IMG/VR virus record: IMGVR_UViG_3300032047_000023
Coordinates: 1 to 51,579 of that record
Length of the DNA stretch: 51,579 nt
Source of the DNA: a virus
Direction: 5' to 3' (one strand)
In this document: positions 9,584 to 17,797 of the stretch, piece by piece
How the letters are laid out: the number at the start of each line of letters is the position of its first letter
How positions within the stretch are numbered: the stretch's first letter is position 1
Position numbers and translations under genes: made by a program
The notes under the pieces: generated by a model
Told to the model about the DNA's origin: nothing
Seen by the model: the letters and a program-made list of their open reading frames with translations, nothing else
Databases searched by the model: none

Positions 9584-11701
9584 TTAAATTGGTGTTTGAC
9601 CAGTATTTCCTGAAAAGCCTTGCTCTCCTGGAACTGGAGCACCACCTACATTTATTGCACCTGCATCAGGGGCTCCACCACTAGCACCCATAGCTGCTTG
9701 CATTGCTGCTGCTTCTGCATTAGGGTCTACTTCTGGTGGATTAGCTTCTTGGAATTTTCTTAATATCTCAGCTTGCACTGCTGCTTCAGATAAACTATTA
9801 GCAACTTTATCAGCATCTAAGTCCATTGACTCAGCAATCTCACGTATAACATAATCCATTTTAGCAAAAGGTGCTAGAGCAGGGTTTTGTACAACTTGTA
9901 AGAACTGCATCAGACGTTGACTACGTACTTCGTTAGCCATTAGAGATGATGTACCTTGTGCTTTAACTTCTAAGTCCCCTTTAATCTCTTCATCAAAGTC
10001 AAATTGCATATTAAAAGAAAAGAAAGCTTTACCTAGAGGTCCTAATAAATAATCGTCTACGTTCTTAATTACTGTACGTACAGAGCCGTTAGCTGCTGAC
10101 ATAAGCATGGATATACCAGACGCTGTACGTCCAACACCTGAGACACCTGTTTGACCGTGAGCAAAGCTAGGTAGGCCAGTAGATTCATCAGACAACTGAC
10201 GAGCCTTATCAAACATCTGCATATTCTCATTGGATACGTTAGGAAACTTAGTACCAAAAATAGCTTGACCAGGAGCCCCACCGCTTCTTCGGAAGACTTT
10301 CCCTGGATAAATATCTAAGCTTTGACCTGGAGTTAAGTTGTTTTCATCTACTTCTATTAATAAGTTACCTGATAAAGCAGCATTATCTACTGCCATACGC
10401 ATAAAACCGTTCATAAGAGTTTGTGTATCGTCCATATTCTCTGCTAAACCCACCCCAAAGAATGAGTAAGGATTTACTTCGTAAGGTACAGCGTAATAAG
10501 GAATGATCTGTGGACTAAATGGGTTCATAACCAAACGTATTACCTGTCCGTTACAAATCCAAATATTACAATTAAGTTGTTCAGCATCTTTAAGTTCTGA
10601 AGGAATATCTACATCGTGATCTTCAAGAACATCAGCGTCAACATAACCCCAAAACTCTAAGACCTCATAACGCTCTGTAGCTGTTTCTTGGCTATCGTCT
10701 TCCATAGCCTGTTCCCACCACTCTTTAGAGTAAGACTGCCCAAACGATAAAGCTAAATCAACAGCATTCTTACGAAAGAATGGACGTTTCTTAAGAGAAC
10801 GTACTTGTGTTCTAGACATTTTATGTCGTTCTACTACATATTCTGCTTCGTCCATAGAATTAGCGTCAGGGTCTGGGTAAAAGTTCCAAACAGACACGGC
10901 ATCACACTGAGGCATTGTTTTAATACGAGGTTTATAGTTACCTTCGTCGTCCCAGTTAGGATATTCTTTATCTACTGCAAAAGGGCCTTTCATAACACCA
11001 GTGCCAAACAAAGCACATTCAAAAGCAGCTGTTCTAAGTTTCTTAGATGCACCTGATTCTTCTAACTGGTCATGTATTTTCTTTTCCATCTTCTTAGCTG
11101 CGACCATTGCAGGATGTACGGTTACTTCAGTAGCAGTTTTACCTTCACCTTCCTCCATAATATCGGCCACTGGAGCCAGTGAATCGGCTAATCCACCTAA
11201 TCGTTCCATAAGGTCTGGAATAGTCTCTCCTGGGCGTAATTTGGCATCCTCTGGGCTAATATCAGAGCTATCTTGACCTTTTGCTTTCTGCATATCAGGG
11301 TTAGACTCAAAATGCATTGCTTCTGCAATACCTTCAGGTAGTCTAGTAGGGTCTATTGAGATTGGAAACTTATTATTACCAAATAAAACTTCTACTAACT
11401 GACCATAAGCCGCTAATACTTTAGTTTTAGTAACTTTAACAAAGATTCTAGACTTTTCAGTACTTGTAAAAGCTACATCAGGGCCATAAATACCCCTATA
11501 ATTACGGTATGATTTAACCCAACGCTCTTCGTCTGTGTATCTAGCTGTTTCAGCTCTTTTAAAACGATCAGTAACATAAGAAACTACTTTACCAACAGGC
11601 TCATCTGATGTTTCACCTTCTGGTATGTCGTCTATGTAAGAAGATTCTGAGTCTTCCATAACCGTCTCTAGTTCTTGTTCGTCCATTTCGTACTTATCCA
11701 T
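9584..11701 (-). CDS. Portal protein (P22/T7-type)
   Basis: A 705-residue protein, close to the length of P22 gp1 (725). It begins with an acidic tail, then VTDRFKRAETARYTDEERWVKSYRNYRGIYG, typical of podoviral portals. The core contains FECALFGTGVMKGPF, VWNFYPDPDA and SFFGVGLAENMDDTQTLMNGFMRM, which match the clip/wing and stem regions of this family. The C-terminal tail is Ala/Gly/Pro-rich. It forms the 12-mer DNA gate at the capsid vertex and lies directly after the large terminase. Confidence 0.93.
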   Translation of the reverse strand: MDKYEMDEQELETVMEDSESSYIDDIPEGETSDEPVGKVVSYVTDRFKRAETARYTDEERWVKSYRNYRGIYGPDVAFTSTEKSRIFVKVTKTKVLAAYGQLVEVLFGNNKFPISIDPTRLPEGIAEAMHFESNPDMQKAKGQDSSDISPEDAKLRPGETIPDLMERLGGLADSLAPVADIMEEGEGKTATEVTVHPAMVAAKKMEKKIHDQLEESGASKKLRTAAFECALFGTGVMKGPFAVDKEYPNWDDEGNYKPRIKTMPQCDAVSVWNFYPDPDANSMDEAEYVVERHKMSRTQVRSLKKRPFFRKNAVDLALSFGQSYSKEWWEQAMEDDSQETATERYEVLEFWGYVDADVLEDHDVDIPSELKDAEQLNCNIWICNGQVIRLVMNPFSPQIIPYYAVPYEVNPYSFFGVGLAENMDDTQTLMNGFMRMAVDNAALSGNLLIEVDENNLTPGQSLDIYPGKVFRRSGGAPGQAIFGTKFPNVSNENMQMFDKARQLSDESTGLPSFAHGQTGVSGVGRTASGISMLMSAANGSVRTVIKNVDDYLLGPLGKAFFSFNMQFDFDEEIKGDLEVKAQGTSSLMANEVRSQRLMQFLQVVQNPALAPFAKMDYVIREIAESMDLDADKVANSLSEAAVQAEILRKFQEANPPEVDPNAEAAAMQAAMGASGGAPDAGAINVGGAPVPGEQGFSGNTGQTPI

Positions 11702-11710
11702 GTTTATTCC

Positions 11711-13306
11711 TTAGTAGCCAAAGGTGGGGTCAGACATTTGAAAGCCTGATCGTTGTGTAGATGGGTCATAATCCCAAAGAGAGGACCTAGGTCTAGTCAT
11801 TAATCCGTATCTTAAAGCATCATATCCGTGATCAATAGGACTTTTAGTATCTACATCTTCAAGATTATTCTTATCAAGAGGAAGAGAGGGTAATTCTGAT
11901 ATTAGGTTACGACAAGTGTTAAAGAATACTATCCTAGGCTCTTCTGTAAACTCATCTATTTGTAGTCGTCTATGTATTTCGTTTTTACCTGCAATACGTG
12001 ATCCTTTAGATCGATCTGATGGTCTCCATCTACATCCTTTTTGAATCATTTGCTCAGCTAATGATGGTCCAGTGTCTCCTCTGTTATGCCACAAAGAACT
12101 ATCTAAGACCCCATACCTTATCTTTTCACCTTTTTCTATTTCTATTATCATATCTGCTAAATCAGAAGCAGTAGTTTTATTTACGTAGAGTTCCCTATAT
12201 ATAACTATTTGTTCACTAGGGGCTACTGCAAACCATAATACTGCTGTCATAGAACCATATCCGTAGTCACATGCTCTAAATTTAGCCCAACTACTTGGTA
12301 TCTCGTAAGGCTCTACTACATGCTTTTTAGGGTTAAACTCTGAAAAAGCTGCACCCTCAGATATACTCCAGTCACCGTCTAGCAACTGCCTACGTTGATG
12401 CTCTGGCATTGATAGCAAATTAGCCTCATACATACCGTCTTCGGCTAAGTATGGGTTATTAAATAAATTAGCAGGTATAAACCTACGTTTAAATAAAGGC
12501 TCACCTTCTCTTGTGTGACCCTTAGGCCAAGCTATTATCTCACCGTTTTCATCTGTAGCATGGAATGATGTATTAGCAGGAGCTGGGTCTATAAAAGTCT
12601 TTTTAACCCAAAAATGACCTGGGCCACCTGGGTTTGTGGTTGCTCTCATATAGAGAGGTAGTTTAGAGGAACTAGTAGCACGTAAACGTGATCTCATATA
12701 ATTCCAAGCAAAAGGAGAAGGCCATTGTGTAAGCTCGTCGAGCCCTATCCAGTTAAAGGCTTGCCCCTGGTATCTCATAACGTCATCATCTCTATCAAGA
12801 TATGACATCCATAAAGTAGCTCCACTAGGTGCTACCCAAGTCTTATCTCTTTCCATAAACTTAATACCTGGGACAGCTTTTGGGTATAGTTGTTTAGATA
12901 CTGAAATAAGTTCTCTTAATTCTTCTGTACTACGTCTAACAAGAAGACCTCTAGAGTGAGGGTTGTTAAAATATCGAACAGGGTCTGCAACCATTGCATA
13001 TGATTTACCACCACCTGCTGCCCCACCATATAAAACTTCCTGCTCACTAGAAGCTAGGAAGTCTTCCTGAGGACCAGGATTAGGAGCAAATATAATGTCT
13101 TGAGCTTTTTTGACATCTATTGGCTCTGGTTTAGGCGTAGCAAAAGTAGGAGTAACCTCAGGGGTCTGTGTAAAGTTTTCTTGTACCTTTTCCACCGAGT
13201 CTTTCTTCTTCGATGACACGGGCTTTTTCACTGGCTTCTTGGTAACGCCTTGCATAGTCTCTATGGGCTGAGGCCGTGTACCTTCTTTTTTCTTCGATGC
13301 TGACAC
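11711..13306 (-). CDS. terL: Terminase large subunit
   Basis: The packaging motor ATPase and nuclease, 531 residues. Visible motifs are Walker A GGAAGGGKS (residues 94-102), Walker B region WIGLDELTQWP, and the RNase H-like nuclease start FRACDYGYG with the downstream YGVLDSS. The first 70 residues are Lys/Pro-rich and look poorly ordered. The frame overlaps the upstream gene by 149 bases; a second in-frame Met (residue 18, about 13255) would still overlap by 98. The conserved domain begins near IIFAPNPGPQEDFL (residue 71), so the exact start is uncertain. Confidence 0.95.
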   Translation of the reverse strand: MSASKKKEGTRPQPIETMQGVTKKPVKKPVSSKKKDSVEKVQENFTQTPEVTPTFATPKPEPIDVKKAQDIIFAPNPGPQEDFLASSEQEVLYGGAAGGGKSYAMVADPVRYFNNPHSRGLLVRRSTEELRELISVSKQLYPKAVPGIKFMERDKTWVAPSGATLWMSYLDRDDDVMRYQGQAFNWIGLDELTQWPSPFAWNYMRSRLRATSSSKLPLYMRATTNPGGPGHFWVKKTFIDPAPANTSFHATDENGEIIAWPKGHTREGEPLFKRRFIPANLFNNPYLAEDGMYEANLLSMPEHQRRQLLDGDWSISEGAAFSEFNPKKHVVEPYEIPSSWAKFRACDYGYGSMTAVLWFAVAPSEQIVIYRELYVNKTTASDLADMIIEIEKGEKIRYGVLDSSLWHNRGDTGPSLAEQMIQKGCRWRPSDRSKGSRIAGKNEIHRRLQIDEFTEEPRIVFFNTCRNLISELPSLPLDKNNLEDVDTKSPIDHGYDALRYGLMTRPRSSLWDYDPSTQRSGFQMSDPTFGY

Positions 13307-13598
13307 GTTTGTTTAATCCTACATGTGAGATATATCTACCTGATTGCTCTGTAAGCCATCTAGCTACAAGTCTTAAACTATATTCTTTTAAGTACTTTTT
13401 AGCTTGTTCTAGCATCTCTAGCTGATCAGGTATTGGCTGAAGTATATCTTTATCTTCTTCGTCTTGCGAATATCCAAAAGGTATATGTCTACCTACTCTT
13501 ACTATTGGGTAGTACTCTCCGTCTAAACCCCTCTTAGGAATCTTCCAAGATTGATCGACAGGGATAGCAGTTAGTGTAGGGGCTTGCTTTCTAGCCAT
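13158..13598 (-). CDS. Putative packaging DNA-binding protein beside terminase
   Basis: A 146-residue basic protein starting MARKQAPTLTAIPVDQSWKI. It has a helix-turn-helix-like segment (ARWLTEQSGRYISHVGLNKRV, residues about 80-100) followed by a long basic helix. Homologues I recall lie upstream of TerL in marine phages, so a role in packaging-site recognition is plausible. A clearer small-terminase candidate lies at 14996-15361. Its last 149 bases overlap the start of terL in a different frame. Confidence 0.72.
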   Translation of the reverse strand: MARKQAPTLTAIPVDQSWKIPKRGLDGEYYPIVRVGRHIPFGYSQDEEDKDILQPIPDQLEMLEQAKKYLKEYSLRLVARWLTEQSGRYISHVGLNKRVSIEEKRRYTASAHRDYARRYQEASEKARVIEEERLGGKGTRKLYTDP

Positions 13599-13631
13599 CT
13601 TATATCACACACACATTAGTTTGTCAAGTTG

Positions 13632-14123
13632 TTATTTAGAACTTCTTTTTTGAGTCCCTGGGTTGGATGCACCACACATAACGTATCCACCTTTTTTATA
13701 ACCCATCTTTTTAGCTACAGCTGGTGCAGCTTTCTTTAAAGCTTTCATACCTTTAGACATTGGTTTTTTAACAACACCGCCGTGTTTATAACCTGTTTTT
13801 TTCATATCTGAATCTTTCATCATTGTGCCATCTGGCATTTTATGATAACCTTTTTTCATAACTACTCCTCCTTCGTTAGCTCTAAACTTAGCAGTCTTTT
13901 CTGCTATCTTTTTTGGTTGTTTAACGAACTGTTTACCAGACGCTTTACCTTTACGTTTAGCAGCAGATGTTGCTGCGTACTCTTGACTCGATAAGGCATC
14001 TCTAGCTGCTTTAGGTAAATACCTTTCACCAGTAGCTTTTTTGCCTTGAGTAGATGGTTTACCTGATTTAGTACCCCATTTTTCTTTAGTCCATTTATTA
14101 AGTGATCTTTGAGGAGCCTTCAT
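13632..14123 (-). CDS. Basic protein with shared Cys-containing C-terminal tail
   Basis: A 163-residue, Lys-rich protein (about a quarter Lys) with short repeats (KKGYHKMPDGTMMKDSDMKK, GYKHGGVVKK, GYKKGGYV). Its C-terminus GGYVMCGASNPGTQKRSSK is nearly the same as that of the protein at 15629-15955. Low complexity and strong positive charge suggest DNA binding or a virion DNA-associated role. Function unknown. The next gene upstream overlaps its start by four bases. Confidence 0.7.
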   Translation of the reverse strand: MKAPQRSLNKWTKEKWGTKSGKPSTQGKKATGERYLPKAARDALSSQEYAATSAAKRKGKASGKQFVKQPKKIAEKTAKFRANEGGVVMKKGYHKMPDGTMMKDSDMKKTGYKHGGVVKKPMSKGMKALKKAAPAVAKKMGYKKGGYVMCGASNPGTQKRSSK

Positions 14124-14308
14124 TTCTTATAACCTCCACCTGCAGCTTTGTATTGCTTAGCAAGCATTTGGGCTTTACGAGCTGACCATTGACCTGCTGC
14201 CCCACCTTTGCTTCCTGCCTTGATCTTAGCAAATAGTCTTTTACGCATTGTAGGTTTAGTATAGTTTCCTGATGCATTTACTTTTGATTTTGTTTTAGAT
14301 GCTGCCAT
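14120..14308 (-). CDS. Small basic protein, DUF5872-like
   Basis: A 62-residue, very basic protein ending AGSKGGAAGQWSARKAQMLAKQYKAAGGGYKK. The GQWSARKAQ-LAKQYKxxGGGY pattern resembles the short DUF5872-type motif found in several DNA viruses. It overlaps the next gene by four bases (ATGA type), so the two are probably translationally coupled. A DNA-associated role is inferred from charge alone. Confidence 0.65.
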   Translation of the reverse strand: MAASKTKSKVNASGNYTKPTMRKRLFAKIKAGSKGGAAGQWSARKAQMLAKQYKAAGGGYKK

Positions 14309-14321
14309 TTGCCTATCCTAA

Positions 14322-14693
14322 CTATATATTTCTAGAAGGGTCATAATACTCTTCAACAGATACCATAATATCCATAGTGTTTGTAGTTTCACTATATGCT
14401 ACTATTTTATCACCTGCATGTAAGTTAAAAAACCCACCATTAACTAAGTTATCAACAGAGTGGCCTGGCATGCTTAAACCATTTGCAATATAATGATACT
14501 GGTCATCATCTTTGTGATAAAACTGAACATATACTTTTTTATTTGAAGGATTATTATTGCTTATGTGAAGATACCTAACAATAGCACTGAAATTATTTGG
14601 ACAAGTGTATAATACTGTAGCATTAGCATCTGCAGCTATAGAATCTACAAGATAACCTTGAGTATGAAACTTAGTATTATCTAACCTAGCCAT
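14322..14693 (-). CDS. Predicted small beta-sandwich virion protein
   Basis: A protein of 123 residues from the ATG at 14693 (MARLDNTKFHTQGY), one base after the previous stop. A GTG at 14729 would add 12 residues but runs inside the upstream gene. Alternating hydrophobic strands (ATVLYTCPNNFSAIVRYLHISN, KKVYVQFYHKDDDQYHYIA, DKIVAYSETTNTMDIMVSVEEY) indicate an all-beta fold like capsid decoration or tail accessory proteins. No specific family is recognised. Confidence 0.65.
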   Translation of the reverse strand: MARLDNTKFHTQGYLVDSIAADANATVLYTCPNNFSAIVRYLHISNNNPSNKKVYVQFYHKDDDQYHYIANGLSMPGHSVDNLVNGGFFNLHAGDKIVAYSETTNTMDIMVSVEEYYDPSRNI

Positions 14694-14694
14694 A

Positions 14695-14994
14695 CTACCA
14701 CTTAGCCTTATCAGCCCAGTAAGCGGCACTCATTTTACCTTTAGCAATGTTCTTGCCATGTCTAGCTTTAAATGATGCTCTTTTCTTCTTCATCTTTGCT
14801 GATTCACCTGCTTTAGGTTTACCTGCAGTGCTAGCTCCTTGCTCACCAAAACGAATAGTCTTAATCTTGTCGCCAACTTTAGCAACAACAACATGAGACT
14901 TTTTAGGGTGGTTAGGTGTTCTTTTAGGTTTATTAAAACCTGATACACCTGCTCTAGCTAGTCTAGGGTCTTTCTTTGGTTTCTTATCAGCCAT
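14695..14994 (-). CDS. Small basic conserved phage protein
   Basis: A 99-residue, Lys-rich protein with the pattern KKDPRLARAGVSGFNKPKRTPNHP, then VAKVGDKIKTIRFGEQG and a C-terminal RASFKARHGKNIAKGKMSAAYWADKAKW. I recall this layout as a widespread small phage protein of unknown function (DUF6321-like). It lies two bases from the candidate small terminase and within the packaging gene cluster. Its charge suggests nucleic-acid binding. Confidence 0.7.
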   Translation of the reverse strand: MADKKPKKDPRLARAGVSGFNKPKRTPNHPKKSHVVVAKVGDKIKTIRFGEQGASTAGKPKAGESAKMKKKRASFKARHGKNIAKGKMSAAYWADKAKW

Positions 14995-14995
14995 A

Positions 14996-15361
14996 CTAAT
15001 CTTTCTTTTTAGCTGGTAGTATAAATACAGGTTCTGCTGTAGATACTTCTACCTTTTCTGTTTTAACGAATCCTGCTCTATCCATAAGGTCTTTTGCAGC
15101 TGTCATCTTTTCTTTAGCACCTAACATATCTACATCACCCATTACTTTGAACATTGTATATGCAGCTTTAGTGGAAGACTGTGCTATAAACTTACGAGTA
15201 AGGTCTGCTATCTCGTCTACTAGAGAAGCTGTAACTGATGAAGTTGGAACATTATCGGAGTATCCAGCAAGTTTCTTTGCTTTTAAAGGATCACCCTCTG
15301 CTTGTTCAAATAGAACAGCTAAAAATAACTCTTGTTTTTCTGTGAGGGCTCTTTTTGTCAT
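14996..15361 (-). CDS. terS: Terminase small subunit candidate
   Basis: A 121-residue protein beginning LTEKQELFLAVLFEQAEGDPLKAKKLAGYSDN, which matches the N-terminal helix-turn-helix layout of Terminase_2-type small subunits ('LT-KQE-F', 'A---AGYS'). A helical middle (LTRKFIAQSSTKAAYTMFKVM) would form the oligomerisation region. It lies upstream of terL in the same transcript, separated by small basic genes. It is the best small-terminase candidate. Confidence 0.72.
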   Translation of the reverse strand: MTKRALTEKQELFLAVLFEQAEGDPLKAKKLAGYSDNVPTSSVTASLVDEIADLTRKFIAQSSTKAAYTMFKVMGDVDMLGAKEKMTAAKDLMDRAGFVKTEKVEVSTAEPVFILPAKKKD

Positions 15362-15362
15362 A

Positions 15363-15629
15363 TTACACCTTTACCCATGCTTCATTTATATCTAAAGTTT
15401 CTGGGTCATCTGCTATAAAGTGACCATCTTCGTTTCTAGCTCTTTTATACTTAATCTCTTCTTTAGTTTCTACTTTATTTACAATATCTACTATTTCTTT
15501 AATATCACATATAAAGGAACCATAGGGGTCTGTAACACCTACGACATCTCCTCTAGAAGTAACTACTTGGTCAGAAGACACAAAGTACCCAATACTTTTT
15601 AGTTCACTCTTGTGTTTTTTTAAATCCAT
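15363..15629 (-). CDS. Hypothetical 88-residue protein
   Basis: An 88-residue, mixed-charge protein: an N-terminal helix (LKKHKSELKSIGYFV), beta-like VVTSRGDVVGVTDPYGSFI, then helix and C-terminal GHFIADDPETLDINEAWV. It shares one base with the preceding HNH-like gene's stop and lies next to the candidate small terminase. No family is recognised. Packing in the operon supports it as real. Confidence 0.65.
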   Translation of the reverse strand: MDLKKHKSELKSIGYFVSSDQVVTSRGDVVGVTDPYGSFICDIKEIVDIVNKVETKEEIKYKRARNEDGHFIADDPETLDINEAWVKV

Positions 15630-15955
15630 TACTTACCCCTTTTATGAGTACCTGGGTTAGAAGCACCACATACAACATACCCACCTTTATTGTACTTACT
15701 TGCTTCTGCTTTACGTGAAAAACTACGATTAGTGCCCTTAAGTTGAACCCTTAAATTCTTTACAGAATTATCTTTAGAGTTACGGTTCTTATGGTCGACA
15801 TCTTTACCGTCTCCTTTTTTTACTAATCCACCTTTTTCTAACATACGTCTAGCTGCTTTACGTGAACGATTAGCCGCTAAGTCTGACTTAGGTGACTTAA
15901 GCTGTAGAGCACGTTCTCTCTTATAGTCTCTTTTATATCCTGGTGAACTTGGCAT
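15629..15955 (-). CDS. HNH-like basic protein with shared Cys-containing C-terminal tail
   Basis: A 108-residue basic protein. The segment DGKDVDHKNRNSKDNSVKNLRV followed by NRSFSRK resembles the core of phage HNH endonucleases (D-H ... N ... N-L-R), and such enzymes often lie near terminases and assist packaging. Only one His of the motif is clear, so activity is doubtful. The C-terminus GGYVVCGASNPGTHKRGK closely matches the tail of the protein at 13632-14123. Its ATG overlaps the stop of the 47-residue Cys-rich gene. Confidence 0.68.
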   Translation of the reverse strand: MPSSPGYKRDYKRERALQLKSPKSDLAANRSRKAARRMLEKGGLVKKGDGKDVDHKNRNSKDNSVKNLRVQLKGTNRSFSRKAEASKYNKGGYVVCGASNPGTHKRGK

Positions 15956-16098
15956 CAGTAATCAAACAAACAAATAGAGGTTAGTACTGTACCACTCTTT
16001 AATTTAAAAGTAAATGATATAGAAGCAGGGTCTAGTTTCCAACACCCAAAACATTTATTACAAGGTTTATCCTTGTTATTCCAACAGTAACCTAGCAT
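15955..16098 (-). CDS. Cys-rich 47-residue protein
   Basis: A short gene filling the gap between the holin and HNH-like genes: ATG at 16098 directly after the holin stop, AAGGA about eight bases upstream, and a stop that overlaps the next start (TGATG). The product carries C-x7-C-x2-C-x2-C near its N-terminus (YCWNNKDKPCNKCFGCW), a likely metal site, followed by a beta-like tail. Function unknown. Tight packing on both sides is the main argument that it is real. Confidence 0.6.
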   Translation of the reverse strand: MLGYCWNNKDKPCNKCFGCWKLDPASISFTFKLKSGTVLTSICLFDY

Positions 16099-16515
16099 TT
16101 ATTTTCCTTTACTTGGGTTTGTCCACTTATCTACCATCTTTTCTCCAGAACGACCAACAACGTAGCCTCCAACACCAAGAGTTAATAGATTCCAGAGTTG
16201 ATCAGGTAATTCTAATACGTTATTCATAATCTCTGGGTAAGCGATTGCTATTATAGGAAATACTAAATAGTTGACAGCTATAATAGCTATAACAATTAGC
16301 ATAAGGAGGGGTCTCCAAGAAGAGGTCAACCAGTTGCCTGACGAAGCTTCTGCTAGTATTATTTCACCACGTACCTTCTCTATTGAGTCAGCATGTTCTA
16401 GTAAGGCTAGCTTTGTTTCTCTTTCTATTTCTGCTCTTTTATCTGAATCAGGTATAATACGTTTTAACACGTCACCCATAATAGGAGTTAGAAGAGGTAA
16501 TAAAGTATTTATCAT
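16099..16515 (-). CDS. Holin, 3TM GTA type
   Basis: A 138-residue membrane protein. After an amphipathic N-terminus and a charged helix (RAEIERETKLALLEHADSIEKVRGEI) comes LAEASSGNWLTSSWRPLLMLIVIAIIAVNYLVF. It ends with ELPDQLWNLLTLGVGGYVVGRSGEKM. This is the signature of the holin family with three membrane segments used in gene-transfer-agent release, common in alphaproteobacterial phages. It would permeabilise the inner membrane for the M15 endolysin at 17023-17409. Confidence 0.82.
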   Translation of the reverse strand: MINTLLPLLTPIMGDVLKRIIPDSDKRAEIERETKLALLEHADSIEKVRGEIILAEASSGNWLTSSWRPLLMLIVIAIIAVNYLVFPIIAIAYPEIMNNVLELPDQLWNLLTLGVGGYVVGRSGEKMVDKWTNPSKGK

Positions 16516-16527
16516 TTTATTCTCGAA

Positions 16528-16752
16528 CTATAGTTCACAGGCATTCGCAGTTCTTGAGTGCTCATAGAATCTAGCGTTAGACCTTTTAGTTTCTATTTCA
16601 TTCATTTTAGTTATCTTTTCAGCGTATACTTCTGAAGAAAGTTTTATACCAAATAAACTTGGAACATTAACTAATAATACTGTTATTACTAGTCCGTAAA
16701 AAACACCTCTTATAATAGTAGGAATTAATAGCTTTTTATGTTCTTCAATCAC
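16528..16752 (-). CDS. Small membrane protein of the lysis cassette
   Basis: A 74-residue protein with one clear membrane segment (residues about 10-32, PTIIRGVFYGLVITVLLVNVP) and a charged C-terminal half. It overlaps the coiled-coil membrane protein upstream by four bases. Position between endolysin and holin makes an antiholin or inner-membrane spanin plausible, but no diagnostic motif is present. Confidence 0.6.
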   Translation of the reverse strand: MIEEHKKLLIPTIIRGVFYGLVITVLLVNVPSLFGIKLSSEVYAEKITKMNEIETKRSNARFYEHSRTANACEL

Positions 16753-17003
16753 AAGACTAAACCTCCCTTTATAATAAACGTAAGTATACCACCTAGGATA
16801 GCACCTATAAACAATTTAACAATCCAACCAATAATACCATCAAAAGATTTTAACTTAGCTTTAGTTATATCAAGATAAATATTAATGTTGTTGATTTCTT
16901 CTTCCATATCACGGACAGTGTCTCTTAACTTAAATAGACGTTTTTCTAATTCATTTTGATCAGTTTGTAACGAGCGTATATCGTCAGCATTTCTATCACT
17001 CAT
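16749..17003 (-). CDS. Coiled-coil membrane protein of the lysis cassette
   Basis: An 84-residue protein: an N-terminal coiled coil (LQTDQNELEKRLFKLRDTVRDMEEEINNINIYL) and a C-terminal membrane helix (GWIVKLFIGAILGGILTFII). The architecture resembles XhlA-type hemolysin/holin partners or tail-anchored lysis regulators. It lies 19 bases after the endolysin gene and overlaps the next membrane gene. Confidence 0.65.
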   Translation of the reverse strand: MSDRNADDIRSLQTDQNELEKRLFKLRDTVRDMEEEINNINIYLDITKAKLKSFDGIIGWIVKLFIGAILGGILTFIIKGGLVL

Positions 17004-17022
17004 GTCTATTCTCTCCCTAAGA

Positions 17023-17409
17023 CTACTTAGGGTATGTACCCCAAGATAATTGATAATGAGGCCCGTCTGGAAAGGATTTCCAATCTCCTCCCCAATCCAT
17101 GTCTATTTCTAATTCTTTTGCTGCTTGCTTCATAGCATCAGCTATCTTGTAGTATAAAGGCCAATCCCATCTCACCGAACCATCTACATAAGCACCTAGG
17201 TCTACCCCGTGTCCTGTTAAATGTCTAGAGTTCAAAGTTGTTGATGCACCCCTCGCGACTAACTCTTTTTGTCTATCCAGGGTACGCATACCCTCTAAAA
17301 CAGTAAAGTCTACTTCAGTTATTTTTATAGCTCTTTCAACTACAGCTACTAAGTCCTTATGAAGACCTTCTAACCTTTGTTTACTCCGCTTACCTAATCT
17401 ATATGTCAT
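17023..17409 (-). CDS. Endolysin, M15-type peptidase (L-Ala-D-Glu or D,D-peptidase)
   Basis: A 128-residue zinc peptidase of the VanY/T5-endolysin type that cuts peptide cross-bridges in murein. The zinc ligands are visible in order: SRHLTGHGVDL gives His63 and Asp70, and DGPHYQL gives His118. The EGMRTLDRQKELVARG segment is the usual substrate-side motif. It has no signal peptide, so release depends on the neighbouring holin-like genes. It overlaps the first late gene by 11 bases. Confidence 0.87.
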   Translation of the reverse strand: MTYRLGKRSKQRLEGLHKDLVAVVERAIKITEVDFTVLEGMRTLDRQKELVARGASTTLNSRHLTGHGVDLGAYVDGSVRWDWPLYYKIADAMKQAAKELEIDMDWGGDWKSFPDGPHYQLSWGTYPK

Positions 17410-17671
17410 AATCGTCTTCCCAATCCCTTTTACGTTTAGGGTCTAGCACATCTTTACTATCTAACTTCTTTTCTAAGAACATTGATCGTTCCATCCTGTC
17501 TAATGAAACCCAGTGTCCTGTATCCAAGTAATACTTTTCTCTTATATAGAAAACATCACTACGGGGAATATGTAGATTATACAAGGCTCTTAGGTCATCA
17601 TCTGCTAGAGCTTGAAAAAATGTGTTAAGGACATCATCGGATGAGTCGTATTTATCTTTAGGGGAGGTCAT
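17399..17671 (-). CDS. Hypothetical 90-residue protein, first gene of the late transcript
   Basis: A 90-residue charged, helical protein (SSDDVLNTFFQALADDDLRALYNLH, then DWEDDYDI at the C-terminus). It is the first gene after the leftward promoter at 17711-17739 and overlaps the endolysin gene. No family is recognised. It may be a virion or lysis-associated protein. Confidence 0.65.
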   Translation of the reverse strand: MTSPKDKYDSSDDVLNTFFQALADDDLRALYNLHIPRSDVFYIREKYYLDTGHWVSLDRMERSMFLEKKLDSKDVLDPKRKRDWEDDYDI

Positions 17672-17710
17672 TATGTCATCTTATTATTATTATTATTGTG
17701 ACTTCTGACA

Positions 17711-17739
17711 GTTATAACACATAGTGTTTTATAAGTCAA
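17711..17739 (-). promoter_or_regulatory. Leftward late promoter P1 with palindromic spacer
   Basis: Read leftward: TTGACT (17739-17734), 17-bp spacer, TATAAC (17716-17711). The spacer contains the palindrome AACAC-ATA-GTGTT (17716-17728), a likely regulator site lying between the two boxes. It is the promoter closest to the first late gene. Confidence 0.82.
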
Positions 17740-17797
17740 GGGGATTTTCAAAAAACTTATACTAAGTTATGCGACAAAGAAGAACTAATTCTAGCCT

